From contig OZ038435.1 of assembly GCA_964036275.1 (NCBI GenBank), positions 31,663,521 through 31,727,520 on the forward strand: a stretch of DNA of 64,000 bases, read 5' to 3'. Shown here one piece after another: positions 35,301 to 48,201 of this stretch. The stretch's first letter is position 1. Every line of letters starts with the position of its first letter. The position numbers and the translations under genes were made by a program. Under the pieces are notes generated by a model. The model had not been told where the DNA came from. It saw nothing but the letters and a program-made list of their open reading frames with translations, and ran no database searches. This DNA is from Litoditis marina (taxonomy: Eukaryota; Nematoda; Chromadorea; Rhabditida; Rhabditidae).

Positions 35301-36706
35301 TCACTGGTGCTCTTACCGGAAATTGAAAAGTGTCTTACTTCTCTTTTTCCCGTGTGATTCTCAACCGCGTTGGAATATTTTAAAAATGTCGCTTCAATCC
35401 CTTTTTCTGAAAAATAACCGGTGGTTTACATTTTTCGATCGAACTGTACTCTGACCGGTCAAAACGTGTTGCATCGTCGTGAACGAACTATAAACCCAAC
35501 TGAACCAAACGAAACAATACGTTTTGTCTGACCTCGCTACATCAATCCTAATCCGTAGATATGAAAATCTGTAGCCTTTTCTCTCAACTTTGTATGTTTC
35601 TCTAAAGTGCCCCGTCCCTATGCTAGCACGTCTATTTCACTACCGTATATCAAGAATTAGGTGTAACTCAAACCCTAGAAATTGGTTGTTTTGGTTGGCC
35701 ATTCGAACCTCTAGACAATCTATCAAGAACAGCAAAACATGGCAGTCGGCTGTTTATTGCGCAGCTGCAGCCAGCCGTGTGCGGCCGGCATGTTGACGGA
35801 GACGAAACATGGTCTCTGACGCCTTCTGCTAATGTCCAGATGAGTTGTAAGCAGGGGGTTGAAACTAGGGGAACAACATGGGGGAGGGGCACATTCCAAA
35901 TCTCCCTGTCCGCATATTTATAGCTCCTACCTCGGTCAGAGGCCGTATTCAGGGATATCCCGACTTTCCGACCTGCTTTTACAGCTCGAAGAGTCAAGAA
36001 CTAGTAACCTTTGGTATCGAACAACTTCCCGCCAATGACTAGCCTGTTTTTCGACGGTCTCGACGAGATGTGTGCAGATCAGAGAGACGCAGACGGTCTC
36101 ATTAAATGATGCTTTCTCACCGTGACCGCTCCAGAAACGGCTGGCCAATTGGCTTTCTGAGTTTCACAAAAACATCTTGTAGTACCGCATGATATTCAAC
36201 ACCCCTCTAGTCTTCTTTAAGAGACCAATTTTACTACGATACTAATCGACTGTTGTTCTCTTCAACTGTCGATTACGGGTCAGAAAACCGAAAAACTGGT
36301 ATTAATGCCAAATTTATTACTACAATTATCATGTGACTTTTGTATTAAGTGTATAAAAAGTTGATTTTGCATCCTAGATCATGATTAACTTTAACTTTCA
36401 TGTTCATGTTGCGCAATAGAAGTGAGTGTCGTATTACGTATTTATTTTGACACTTAGCCGAAACTAAGCTTTCTTTATTTCACGACTCTATCCTCATCTA
36501 CACCTAGATTCATCGTTCGCTTAAGCGATTGGTTTCTGGTGTTTTAGATATACTACCATACGTTTATATTTTTTCATATCTACGTGTGCGTCTTGAATTA
36601 CAACTAAATATAACCCTTTTTCCCCATCATCCTTAATTATCCTAATATATGTGTATCATATATTGTTAACTTCTTATTGTTTATCTAATTATCATTTTAT
36701 TTAGAA

Positions 36707-39700
36707 ATGGTCGTGATTACCCCCTCAATCAGCTCTTTGGCCCCCGCTCTCTGTGAGCTGAAAATGGAATCCGGTCGCATCATTCGCTACGTGGCTCACG
36801 AGAGTGCGAATCCCAGAAAGGTGTGTGAATACACCTTTGCACCATTGTCTTTGTAGTTTGATGAAATTGCAGCCGCACCTTGGACAACACAAATATTGTC
36901 ATTCCATATAATGTGTACTTTTCATTTTTTTTCGCACATTGCTCGAAATTCACGGACTCAGAGCTGAACGGTGTATGTCGTAAATTCATCTAACCTTTAA
37001 TTAATGTAAGAAGACTGTAGATGTAGACTACCCATGGAAGCAACTTCAAAAAATGGACCACTCTAAGTTATTTTTGTTCCTTTTCTTCGCCTTTTTTGAA
37101 TGACACAGAAATGTTCTTCTGTTGCAGGAGACGTCGACGTGTTACGACGAAATCGGAGCACCGCATCGGAAAAACAGCTCCCACGAACGTGAGTTCCAAA
37201 TGAGTTTTAATAGCTGTAAATGAGTGAAACTCAAATGTAGAACCATACACTCACAATACCTCGCATTAGCCGGTGGGTCTCGGACTTTTCGCCATAAAAG
37301 GGGCTCCAGTTGTTTTTAACTTTGAATTTTCATCAAAACCTTCATTCTATGTGTTTTTAATGCGATGCGAGGGGGTCCCGGATTGAAATGGTCAGGGGGT
37401 CCCGAATTTTTCAGAGTGAGTTTAGCTGTTGTGAGTGTATGTGTACAGCATACATACTCCCAGCTGTAAGTTTATCTGATCTACGTCGATCAAACTACAA
37501 ACACAGCAGAACCGAACGCCAAGTACAATGAGGCTCTTAAATGTCTGCGTGACGCATATAGCATCCAATATTAGATTCCCTTGAATCTTTAATATATAAA
37601 AGTGACGTATGTCTCTTTTGGGTTACATTGTTTTGACCTCTTCGTTTGTTCCTCGTCAAAGAACTGTCATAGTTTCACCGAAACCGAATCATAGACCTTT
37701 GCACTTTGAGCAAAAACTTTTCTTGAAGATATCAACAATAGTCTCTTCTGAATATGTTTTCTAATACGTTATCTCCATATCACATGCCGGCATTTAATCT
37801 TTGTTTACGCAGACAGAAAAGTGTGCAAGAAGTGTTATTTGCTCGTGGAGTAGGATAAGATAATATTAGACAATGTAACAAAAACAGAGAATTACCCGAA
37901 TTTAAAAACAAATCTTAGTCAAACATGAAATGTTTCTGCTTGAAATTCAATTCTCAAACCGCCAGGAGCGGTATTGATAGCTGAACTATGTTTCTCGGTT
38001 TCTAATTTGCTCTCTTTTTCGAGTGAAAACCCGTGAAACGGACAATATACATTCATGACCGGTAATCAGTTTATTGCGGTTGCAGTATCCTTTCAAAGTT
38101 TGTAAAAATACGGCCATGCTTGTTTTACTGTACTTTTACCAAATATTTTCTGTTCTTCGATTTTCATGATCGGTTACAACCTTTGCAACCTTTCTGAAAG
38201 ATGCAAAACTGGTTTATAGACGACCTTGCGCATCGTAAAGGGTTCATATTATGTATGTTGTTACACTTTTTTGTAGAAGTAAAAGAGAGTAAACGAAAAT
38301 GAAAAAGACAGAGACTTGATTGATTCAAAAAACCGTTCTTCAAAAGAATATATTTCGATAAGTTGACACAAAAGCGGAGTCAAAAATGAAAAACCAGAGT
38401 AAACGGGGTGCAACAACATAAAATCAACGAAAAATCACCAATTTGCAAACCAAGCTCGCCGTTTCTTAAGATGTTCATCTTAACTGAAATTTCGAGAACC
38501 GTGAATTAACCAAAATTAACGTCAGCAAACTATTACTAGCTTTCACTCACGCCAAACTATGATGAACCATAACAATGAAGAAATTGATAGTCTTCTTCTT
38601 TCTGTTTGTCACCTGTTGATGGAGAATTACGGAAGTGTATAGTCGTCGCCAACGGAAAGGCGGGAGGGTACTGTATATCTCACTTTCCGCTGTGTACGCA
38701 CGTATGTCCTCGATTCCAAAGCTTGCCGGCCATGTTCTCTAATAGCGCAGTGGTTCGCGACCTGCTACGAATCTTTTGCTCGCAGGTTCGATCCCGGCGA
38801 GAGACAAACATCTATAAATTTGGCACCCACTATAGTTTGTCAGAAAGCACAAAAGTCAATAAAATCTCTTCCAATCGATATTCGTCTGATTTCCCCCTAT
38901 TTCAGCCCATCTGTTGAGCGATGAATGGGAGGGAGTGAACTGTCTTTGTCAGGCCGTCGACTCGATTGTCGAAATGGAGAACGAACACGATTTCTTCCAG
39001 GGAAAGAAACTGCTCGAGGTCAGAGAATAGGAAAAACTATATAAACTAGTTTATATTGAAGATGAACGAAAATCACGTGAAACGTGATAAAATTCCGGTG
39101 TCACACCAGTTTTACCTGACTATGCGCTTGACGAACATTCCAATTTACTAGAAGTAAACGTCCCGTCACACGTCAAAACAGATAAGTTCAAGGTGTCACT
39201 ACAAACTTTCTTTGCACGGTCTAGATTTTTCATCAAACTAGCCTTTTCAGATTGGTTTCACCACCGGTCTGCCCTCTGTTTACGCGTACGAGAATGGAGC
39301 TGCTGAGGTTTCGCTCCATAGTCATGTGAGTTTCCTAAACAGTTCGTCGTGCATTCTGTGGAGGTGAAAAATGTAGTTACCGGGAAAATGTCAACATTTT
39401 ATTCGGAATCTAATGCTGGAGTTACTTCAACTAATATCGATTGAAACCATTTCTCCACGCCTGGATGTTTCCTGAAATACAGTTACGAAGCATATGTCTC
39501 CGAAACTGGAAATTTCGTCATAAACTGTGGTGAAATTCTAGTTTCGCTAGTAGAAGGCAAAGATACAGTGACATAGATACAGTAAATTCAAATGAGTTCA
39601 TATTTATGTTTTCAGTCCAAGTCGTCTCTGAACCTCTACACCAAGCCGACGCTGAGACGCAACAACATCCCGATGAACAAGTGCAAGTTCAGCAGTGGAT

Positions 39701-41021
39701 CCCTGGAGGATCTCAAAACGGCTCTGGGTGGAAGAAAGTAAGATTTTGACATCGAATGAATCTACTTTACCAGACAGAGCACTTCCTAGCCGCTTTGGGT
39801 TTCAGGAGCCAAATTCATGAACAGCCCCGCTCTATTTATCTCAACGCCAGCATTATGCAACCTCTCTGCTCTCAATCATCACCAAAATATGAGTGTCGCT
39901 AGACAGTGAACAAAACGAGAGACGCTGGTTGGGATAACGATGCCGGGATGTTCTTGTCCACGCACTCAAATCTGCTCCCCTTTAAACATGTTTTCACAGC
40001 AATTGTCGAAACCCGTGATTCTCAGTGGTTCCCATTGATCGATTGATTTCAGATTCGACATCATTCTCGCCCCAGAAATCCTGAATCGCAGTCGTGCCGA
40101 GTTTGACCTTCTGCACGACATAATTGATGACTCACTGGAGAGCAACGGCGTTTGGTAAGTTTTCAAAAAAAAATGTATTGAAGCAGGGGAAAAGGATGAT
40201 CGATAAACATGAATGGCATATCTTTTCCACTATTAAATACAAACTGGCGTATTTGCGCGAGTTTCAGTCTCTTCTGACGCGCACTGCGTTATTGAGATAT
40301 TCGAGGTACCTGAATCAGCATTCCATTCTGCAGTCTATCAAACAGATATAATTTGCCCAAAAGTCACCTTGTCATTACGCGATTTGAAAAACCTCGTGCT
40401 TTGTCATTCTGAGATTGTGAAATAGGAAAACATTGAGAATACCACCAAGTAAATATGAACCCTGTGTCGAATGTTCAGTCATGTGCGGTTTTCATGTTTC
40501 AAGCTTTAGTGTTCTCATTGAACTTTTACATTATAGTATGATTTTCAGTATTCTCTCTTCTCAAACGCACTACTTCAACGTCGACGGCTGTCTGGAGTCG
40601 TTCCTCTCTATCGTGAAGAGTCGCAGACGGCTAGACGCTCTCGAGAAGTGGTCCTCTCCGCGCACGGATGTCGTGCAGAGAAAGGTGGGATTGAGAATTT
40701 AGAGAGTTAACTGATGAATAATATTCATTTGACTCAACTGGCATCAACAACTTCCGTCAGGGTTTAATCTAGTAATCATTTGTCTTATTCGCCGTGTGAT
40801 TGTTTTGCATCTGCCGTAACCGAACTTAACACTTAAGTTATACGGTTCAAAATATAACTATCTAAGTTGGATTACACTTGCGGTTGTGGTAAACGTACGT
40901 CTGATCTTAACATTTGGATCTTTCTTATATAATTATCTTAGCATTGTTCACTTTATGCCCCCCCCCCCTTCAATAGCAGTGTATTTCAGGTCATCCAGCT
41001 CACCCGATCTCTTCTGTGACA
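36707..41021 (+). CDS. METTL18-like (histidine protein methyltransferase 1 family) protein
   Basis: Eight exons keep phase: 36707-36820, 37128-37188, 38906-39018, 39251-39325, 39616-39737, 40053-40154, 40549-40684, 40992-41021; 250 residues. An acceptor-like ATTTAG sits two bases before the ATG. The order of motifs fits METTL18/Hpm1, which methylates a histidine of ribosomal protein uL3 with S-adenosylmethionine: FQGKKLLE (motif I region), KFDIILAPEIL (motif IV region), DIIDDSLESNGVCIL, SSQTHYFNVDGCLESF (the family's AS/K-x-HYFGVGGG region). The glycine loop reads EIGFTTGLPSV instead of D-L-G-C-G-S/A-G, and the acidic post-I position is replaced by LHSHSKSS. So cofactor binding may be altered or lost. 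Intron 2 (1.7 kb) holds a tRNA-like sequence. Assignment rests on motif order and length. Confidence 0.8.
38736..38804 (+). ncRNA. tRNA-like sequence (SINE head or tRNA relic)
   Basis: It has TAGCGCAGTGG, matching box A, and 40 bases later GGTTCGATCCC, matching box B. CCTGC...GCAGG could pair, but the anticodon arm is not normal, and no acceptor stem is evident. It lies in intron 2 of the METTL18-like gene in the same orientation. It may be a pol III-derived repeat; no A- or T-rich tail was identified. Confidence 0.5.
39800..39960. mobile_element. Diverged copy of the cctgcgtctcc MITE
   Basis: Phrases such as cctctctgctctcaatcat, gagagacgctgg and tgccgggatgttcttgtcc align loosely with the copies at 14711 and 44404. 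The element is in the intron between exons 5 and 6 of the METTL18-like gene. Confidence 0.5.
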
Positions 41022-42036
41022 GACACGGGCGCATTCATCTACAGTATCTCCACAAAAACAAAAAATATTCCAATATTATCATGTTGCAGTACGGTAGCAG
41101 TGACTGCTTTCCGTGAAAGTATTATGCTTTTTATTATAGGATCGCACATTTTCTGAGTTTACTTGTTAAAACTTTCGTGAAACAATTTATGTACATAATA
41201 TATGTACATGAGAAAGTGTGCTTCCCTAGTTTTAGAAAAGGTGTGTCACATGCAGCTTAAAAACATTTCAAAAATTGAGTGAATGTTTTCTTCTGTGCAG
41301 ATGTGGCGCACGTTTTTCCCTGTTGACATCATAAGTTACGAAACTCTGCGAATTTACGCGTTGTTCGACTCTTTTGATCTCGCACAGATTGATGTATTTG
41401 AGCTAGAAAATAGATTTTTATAAAATCATTATCGACAAATATTGCTCTAATCAATACGCATATTTTGTGTAGTGCCCGGTTGTATCGTAGAAGCAGGTTT
41501 GTTCTCGTTCTAACACATGTACAGGTTAACGCTCAAATTTGAGCGAGGTAGATCACTATCACATATTTTGCTCCACATATTGTTTTATGTTGTCTTTTTT
41601 CTAATAAAGTTTTTATTGAAATGTAGTTTTCATGTTTTATTCAAAATGGTCTTGTCGCCATTTTCCCCATAAAGACAGCAGAGGGTTCGATTGATTGAGC
41701 GATGTGAGGCGAGCGGTCGTTGATGACTTGCCAGCAGTTGAGAGAGTGTGTAGATCAATGATACGCAGACTGGCTGGCCTCTCGCCAAATCCCGCCCCTT
41801 ACAAAATCGATGGTATGGTGTCCACGACGGTTTGCCAAATCCTATATTAGAGTATTCGGCGAGTTGTTCTCTAATCTGTATCAGAGGATATCAATTGATC
41901 CAGAGTTTTTGTTCAGTTCCTCTGTGGTTCAAGCCAACAGAGTATTCTGAGAAAAATTCAGCTGTGCTTGAAGATCAGACTACAACTTCTACTACACACA
42001 GTGCGACTGGCGGAACACTTGAAACGTATATACAAC
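41022..42036. other. Intergenic with one repeat copy
   Basis: The convergent METTL18-like and neuropeptide genes are separated by AT-rich DNA and the repeat at 41658-41835. Nothing else is seen. Confidence 0.45.
41658..41835. mobile_element. Second copy of the 26380 repeat
   Basis: It is collinear with 26380-26558 over about 178 bases with roughly 10-15 percent difference by eye, in the same orientation. Confidence 0.75.
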
Positions 42037-42056
42037 ATTTATTATGTATTCACTGT

Positions 42057-43374
42057 CTAAACGATGAATCCGAAACCGTAGGGACTGCGGAATCGTTGCA
42101 TGATTGGATAGGGAACGTCGTCGTCTTCGAGAGCTTCTGCCCCGCCGGCTGAACGACCGAAACGGAGGAAATCCTGAGATATTAGTGAAATTGTAGTCAA
42201 ACCGATTATTAAATGCAACGTAACATATTGAAAAGATATGAGTATTTTTCAATTCGGAAAAAGCGCCACTACCATGCAAGGTGATCACATAGATAGAGAC
42301 GGTGTTTGTTACTTCAAATTTTCTTGATTTTCGACTCGCAATTCCTAGTTATCTTTGAGTTCAGTTTCTCGAATTTCCAGTTTGTTTATCCTAAAATTAA
42401 CACAACTTTGAATACGTCTTGACAAAATATATTACGTGTAGACTAGTCAGTTACCTGTGCCACGTAGTTCTTCTGGGGACCAAATCCAGCGGCCCGTCCA
42501 GATCGGAATAGAGCACCCCGCATGGCCATCGTACTGGAGAGCAGGCACAAACCTGAAACGGGTTACGAAAGATGTGAATGAGCAAACATTTCAAATTCAG
42601 AGCACACCTCGGCTCACTTTGGCACATTCGTTCACAGCGTTCTCGTCTACAGTAATTCGTGAGATTGAACATGTATTGATGTATCGTCCGTGAGGTATTC
42701 GTGGTGGAACACTGTATCTCACTGCAATTTGGAACGGTCGGAGCACTAATTCGCTGCGTATCGCGCTTATTTTCACGCGAATAATACGCGGAGCGTGTAA
42801 ATTCGAAGATGCGAGTTTGTTCTTTGCTAAAGCTGCAGTCGAGAACACTGTGCATTGTTTCTGCACATGATTTGTGTCTTTCGACGAGGTATGTGTGGAG
42901 AAGCACACCTCCGGTGTAGTTTGATCACGACAGTTAACTTAGATCATGGGCTGTTGATTACAAATTCGCGTTTGGTCGAAACTGTATTGCAACAAATCTA
43001 GAGACAATGCGGGCGCCGGAGAGTCAGACGACGAGGGAAAAAAATCAATATCTATGACAGCCACGCTGTATAAACAGTAATTTACTGTTTTGCAACGACC
43101 CTTGTTCTGAGAATGGCATGATCAAACTACAGCGAATTTAACAACAATAGATGAACTTTTAGCTGAACGCAACGGGATCAAACTGCTAAGACATCGGGAT
43201 AGGCCAACATACACCATCCATTATAGACTTGCTTTGAACTGAGCGAACCTTACACTACTCAGACTACTGTAGATTTCGGTTGTGATACAGAAGGATATAA
43301 CCTGTATGACATATTTTGTGAAAAGTGGAAATAGAAATAAACGTACCTAGAATAATGAAAAGAGTTCGGGACAT
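42057..43374 (-). CDS. FMRFamide-like neuropeptide precursor
   Basis: Three exons keep phase: 43374-43347, 42552-42455 and 42173-42057 (80 residues); AATAAA follows the stop after about 14 bases (42043-42038). The first splice completes a signal peptide, MSRTLFIILGLCLLSSTMA. The prohormone contains AAGFGPQKNYVAQDFLRFGR, in which RFG-R is the signal for cleavage and C-terminal amidation to an RFamide. A preceding SGR could be a monobasic cut site, giving an 18-residue DFLRF-amide. Other pieces are MRGALFRSGR and SPYGFGFIV. An acidic spacer (EALEDDDVP) follows the RFamide, as in many flp prohormones. Expected in neurons, acting through peptide GPCRs. I cannot match it to a numbered flp gene. 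It could alternatively be classed as an nlp gene with one RFamide. Confidence 0.7.
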
Positions 43375-43681
43375 ATTTGCTGAATGTGTGATATCTGCGG
43401 TTTTTCGCAGATATCTTCCATTTTATACCCAGGAATTTTCAATTCTGGTAGTTTATGCTCGCCATTATTTGAATCATTTGTTCAATAATGTCAGTATAAC
43501 ACTGAAATACGAAATAACAGCACGGTGGGAAATTAATTCTGACCGTAATTTGGAAGGCATTTCAGCGCTTGATTGGGTACAAGGGAGAATAAATGGCTTG
43601 TTGAACTAAGGGTAACGTAGTCAATGGCAAAACTCATTACATAAGGATATTACGACAAATGAACTCAACTGCAACAAAGTA

Positions 43682-43805
43682 TTAAAGCAGGACGATTATG
43701 TGGACCGATCCCGTGTCAACGGACCTTTAAACTGCAATTGAAAAATGTATTGCAGCTTAAAGGACTGAATTGTTGGGATTGAACCACATAATTGTCCTTC
43801 TTTAA
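43682..43805. mobile_element. TTAA-bounded MITE, second copy
   Basis: It begins ttaaagcaggacgattatgt and ends acataattgtccttctttaa. It is the inverse orientation of the 19557-19674 copy, with the same interior (gacctttaaactgcaatt). It lies about 300 bases upstream of the neuropeptide start codon. Confidence 0.8.
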
Positions 43806-44403
43806 GCTACAAATTTCCAATAACATGTCTGCCTTTTGCATGCGGCATGCCGGTAAGGCAAGCTATTAAATCAGATAGTTCGTTCACTTACCCACATTCG
43901 CACCAGGATTACTAGTCAACTGGCTTGGAATATTCTTGTTGTACAGGAATTCCAAAATGCTCACGAAATGGTACTAGTTGTTAAATGGAACCTGGTCCCT
44001 TTAAAGAAGGTAGGACACTGATGAAGAAATTTGCATGATTCTAATCAATTTTAGGTGTTGAGAAAAACATTTTATATGAAAATGGAGAAAATTTAGTGAT
44101 TTACAAAAAAATACAGTTTTTTTAAAGTGGAATAATGCATTACTGTCGAGACTAGAAATTATCATAGCGCTTATAATAATTATTCTATATTATCATAGCG
44201 CGCCGTGCGACGAAACATAACGCAAATGAGGAGAAGTTAGATGGTTGTACAAAATGTCCCTGGGACAGAACTTAATTCCCCGCGGGTCAGAACGTGATTT
44301 CTCAAAATTTGTGTCTGTCGCCCTTTAAGGGTTGACTGATGTGGTTGACGGAGTTCCTTGGCAGATTGGCAAGTGAGTTTCGTTCACGATGAGCATATCT
44401 GGA

Positions 44404-44569
44404 GTACGAATGCTAGAAGATACCAGCACCTTGATCCCATCCTGCGTCTCCTCAAACATACGCTACTTCTCTGCTCTCACATCCCGCCGGGATCTTAGAG
44501 CCGAGAAATAGTGAGGCAAAGCGAGAGACGGAGGATGGGATGAAGGTGCCGGGATCTTCTAGCATACGC
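44404..44569. mobile_element. 166-bp foldback MITE, cctgcgtctcc family
   Basis: The left arm has gtacgaatgctagaagatac and gatcccatcctgcgtctcc; the right arm has gagacggaggatgggatgaa and gggatcttctagcatacg. It matches 14711-14880 closely. A more diverged segment with ctcctcgacatatttta and gagcgagagactc follows directly, to about 44690. Confidence 0.8.
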
Positions 44570-46356
44570 TCTCTGATACAGTGAGCAGAAATGTCTCATT
44601 GGGTGATTCGCGACCTGTATCTCCTCGACATATTTTATTATTCTCGTATGCCGCTCGGCATAATAATGTAAAGAGCGAGAGACTCAAGATGACATCTTTT
44701 TGTCCAAATAATCCTGTAAACGTGCTGAGGTGGAAGTAGCAGTTACATTTACAAGCGGCGAGCGAAAGTCGTTGTGACTCGTTTTTCCATGTTCGTGTTC
44801 CGATCTCCTGGTGCGAATTGGGTGGTAATCGAGCAAAAGATGTGTTTGCCGACCACAGTACAACTCCATTCATTCACAAATTTGGGATCAGAACTCAAAA
44901 TGAACTGGTTTAGAGACGGGTTTTCCTTTTGACGGTTGAAGATTCAACGTGCGCGGTTAGGGAGGTTTGAGTTTTCAGCCGTGCATCATAAATACGAAAC
45001 GAAGATTGTTCAAGATCTGTTTCGTGAACGTGGTTATCCTGTTGTACTTGAGATAGTAGTTGTACCTCGAACGATCTCTCAGGGCCTCTCCCGACCGGTC
45101 TGCGGGCTCATCACGGTCACTACCGAAACGTTTCGCGCAGATATTTTCCTTCCAATAATGTCAACATTCTCAGGAAAGTTTGCTTGAATAATGGAATAAT
45201 ATAGTGTGCAACCACTCCACGGGTGTGGTGGAGTGGTATCGAATTACATAATTTTCCTCAATGAATAAACACACAAATCCAAGACGTTCATGACAATATA
45301 TTCTCCGAATCCTGTTTTCTTTGAATCACAGTATCGTACAAATATAGTTATTACTTATTTGAACCGAACACGAGGTGGTGTGATGAAATGTTCAATCTGG
45401 CGACGTGGGAGGTTGCCTGTATATAAAACATTCACACCAAAACAATTACATAGTTCAAAGCTTGTGCATTTCTACGTTAAAAAGGTGAATTTTCCTGTCG
45501 GTTCCAAACGTTTTGAGAACATAGGTTCCTAGTGTTGTATTGAGTATTGTTCTTTGACCTTTTTACTACGCGTAACTATTATGGAGGTGTTTTCTCGAAG
45601 AAATTTGCATCATTAGCGGATCAGCGAGATGGATTGTACATTGAAACACTGCGTAGGAAAGAGAAAAAGTTTCTCAAATCTACTTTCACTCTGAACATAC
45701 AAAAACAAATCTTTAAAGTTGTCATGTGAGAGTGTGATGACCTCTGTGGTGCTTATCCACACCATTTGACCTTTTGTAGTGCTTATCCAAAGTACTATAT
45801 TTGCTCTCCTATATCCTGTCACCTGCTGGGTTCAAACTCTAGATGACCTTTTAGATCAGTCTGATGCAATGTGTCACGTGAACAGACAAGCTTGAGGACA
45901 CGGAAGTCACGTGATTAGTGTAAAAACACGTGAACATCGTCAGCGTATCATGAGTATTGATGTGTACAAGGGGTACACAAACGCTGACGGAAGCAAAGCG
46001 AAAGTACACCTGATCGACGGTATCATTCCGATTATTCGCGCCACTATATAATCTCAAAACATTTGCTGTTAACACTCTTTGACTAATAAACTATTACGTA
46101 TTTAGAAAATTACGAATACTGCTTGTGTTGCTGATCTTCATTCCGAACTCCTTACTACAGGAAAATAGAACCTCGCTGTTTTTTCTGCGATGAACTTCTG
46201 TTTTCTCCTCTCAAAGTGTAGCAGGAAAATCTAAAATATACAAACTTCGTGTTTTTTTTATATTTACAGTTTTTTATACAACAACAATAATCGAAAACCT
46301 CAACTTAAGCGATCAGTTAATGTTTACAACATTGAAATTTAAACAAAAAATATTCT

Positions 46357-46720
46357 CGCTCTATATTTAGCATTTGTTTAGGAAACTTGACCCGCTCGCA
46401 TAACTCATCCTCCCTCCCCACAAGCTTGAGCCAGCTGATGGTCCACGTGTGTATCACGTGACCCGCGAGGGGACAATATACTTTTAATTCAACATATCTC
46501 TCTATCTCAGTCTTTTCTATTTTCTACCTTTCTGGTAACATGACCCTCTAGCACATTCCTCTCATGAGCCCGGACCAGCTGATTGGCCCCGTGCGTATCA
46601 CGTGACCCGCGGGAAGACAATTGACTGGCCGCGTGCCAAACCCAACTGCCCTCCACATGACCTTCACAAATACTACGCCTCGATTAGATTGCTACCCTCT
46701 ATATTTAACATTTGTTTTAT
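46357..46720. repeat. Diverged duplication with conserved cacgtgacccgcg
   Basis: Two segments share, in order, agcttgagccagctgat or agcccggaccagctgat, then cgtgtgtatcacgtgacccg or ccgtgcgtatcacgtgaccc, and gacaat. The flanking phrase ctatattta(g/a)catttgttt occurs at 46360 and 46700. The best-conserved part centres on CACGTG. Confidence 0.6.
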
Positions 46721-47988
46721 ACTGTTCTCTGTTTCAGTTTATTTCTGTGTTTTTGTGTACAAGTAGTAAACCTCCTTAAAGATAATTATAGAAAATAGTT
46801 CAAAAACACACACGGGAAAGTGCGTATTTTATCGTTTTTGTATTACATGTTTGATTAACTTTGATACCGTGTTGTATTGGTGTATCATTCACTATGTTCT
46901 ATGATTGCGTTGACTAAAAAAAATAGAAAAACAAACAAACAGGAACACTTTTCCTCGCCTTTATGAATGTTTGACACGATAATTTGGACATAAACCAGTT
47001 ATTCGCACAGAATATGAGTATTTGACATGCAAACGACACTAAAAAATGTTTCCTTACTCTAAAGATTTTATGTCAAGTTTCATTCACATACGACGTGAAA
47101 ATCTTTGCAAACTGTCGCGGGCGAAAATTATTGAAGACTCCCCACGTTCATAACTCAAGCGTGCTTTTACGAGTAATTAATGGCGCTAACAATTTTCTAT
47201 CTGTCAATAAATCATGTTTTTTCCCACATCTGACAGCTGTTCTAGCAACCAGATCCTCCCACGCTCGTGGTCTACGTGTATTCATTCATAAATACAAGAA
47301 ATGGCTAATTCTTTCATTTTGCTGCAGCCTGTTCTCACGGGCTTGTGGGACACTTAAGTGGTAGTTTGCAACATTTTGGTAGTTTTTGTGGAAACTGTAC
47401 CATTTCCGGTTTCTTGTTTTGTACTCATTTTCTGCAATCATTGAAAACGTTTCACAAGTTCATAGACATTTTCATACGTGTGATGGGAAGATATAGATAT
47501 GCAATATTTGTAATTTCCCGACTCATTTTCAGTTTTCTTGATTATTATCCATCTATTTCGGGAGAGATTTTTATCTTGCTTAGTCATTATCCACTGAATC
47601 TCAGCTTCTATCGACGGCTCATAAGATTTTCATCCAATTACGTCAGAATGTGCCGCCTCATTCAGGTATAGAGACATAGCATTTCTTCTCTTTCTTACAA
47701 ACATTACATTTCATTACTATGGAAACGAGAGAAAACATACTTTCCGAATGCATTTACACCTTATTATCTCTACTACATTCACTATTGCACAAAATATTTT
47801 ACGTTAACACACAAGATACACGTATTTTATTCGGTCGAAATATGGGTAGCAAATGTCAGAGTGATTTCTGACACTTATGTTCCAGCCTCCAGCGGTTGAA
47901 TTTTTATACTGATTGGAACACGTAGTTTTTGTTCATTATCTTATCGCTAGGATCAGCAACGTTTGATGTCTTCCTAGTATAGTCTTTT

Positions 47989-48201
47989 CCATTCCTACTG
48001 AGACTCCTACAGTAGGATTTGGAAATATTCAAGCCGTTTTTCTCACTTACTTTTGATCGGAGAAGTTTAGGATTTCCGTACCTCCTTCTCGTTCTCAGGT
48101 AGAGTAAATATACGAGAGCTTTTTCCATGAACTTCATTTTCAGCTTCACAACAGCCTTCGGAACGTTCGTAAGGTTACTGTACGAGTCTCAGTAGGAATG
48201 G
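47989..48201. mobile_element. MITE of the cattcctact family
   Basis: It begins ccattcctactgagactcct and ends gagtctcagtaggaatgg; the interior is in the same order as the 8450-8661 copy but in inverse orientation. No coding capacity. Confidence 0.85.

Larger units (their letters stand above)
28580..36700. other. Gene-poor, repeat-rich 8-kb stretch
   Basis: Apart from a single exon-like block at 32188-32364 I see no supported coding sequence. Contents are repeats: an inverted relative of the 26380 repeat (about 29885-30000), the ctcgaaaa satellite (30090-30310), a MITE end (30314-30350), ggtaacc repeats (31540-31790), a degraded cctgcgtctcc MITE (about 32752-32880), a C homopolymer (about 33310-33323), and CACGTG-containing DNA near 33820 and 34060-34130. 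Confidence 0.5.

Noticed and set aside
44936..45187. 83-codon frame
   Set aside because: No signal peptide, domain or splice sites; it lies in a gene-poor repeat region.
47345..47671. Possible exon ending in a donor-like gtatag
   Set aside because: A frame with hydrophobic residues follows an attttcag site near 47534, but no partner exon on either side could be joined.
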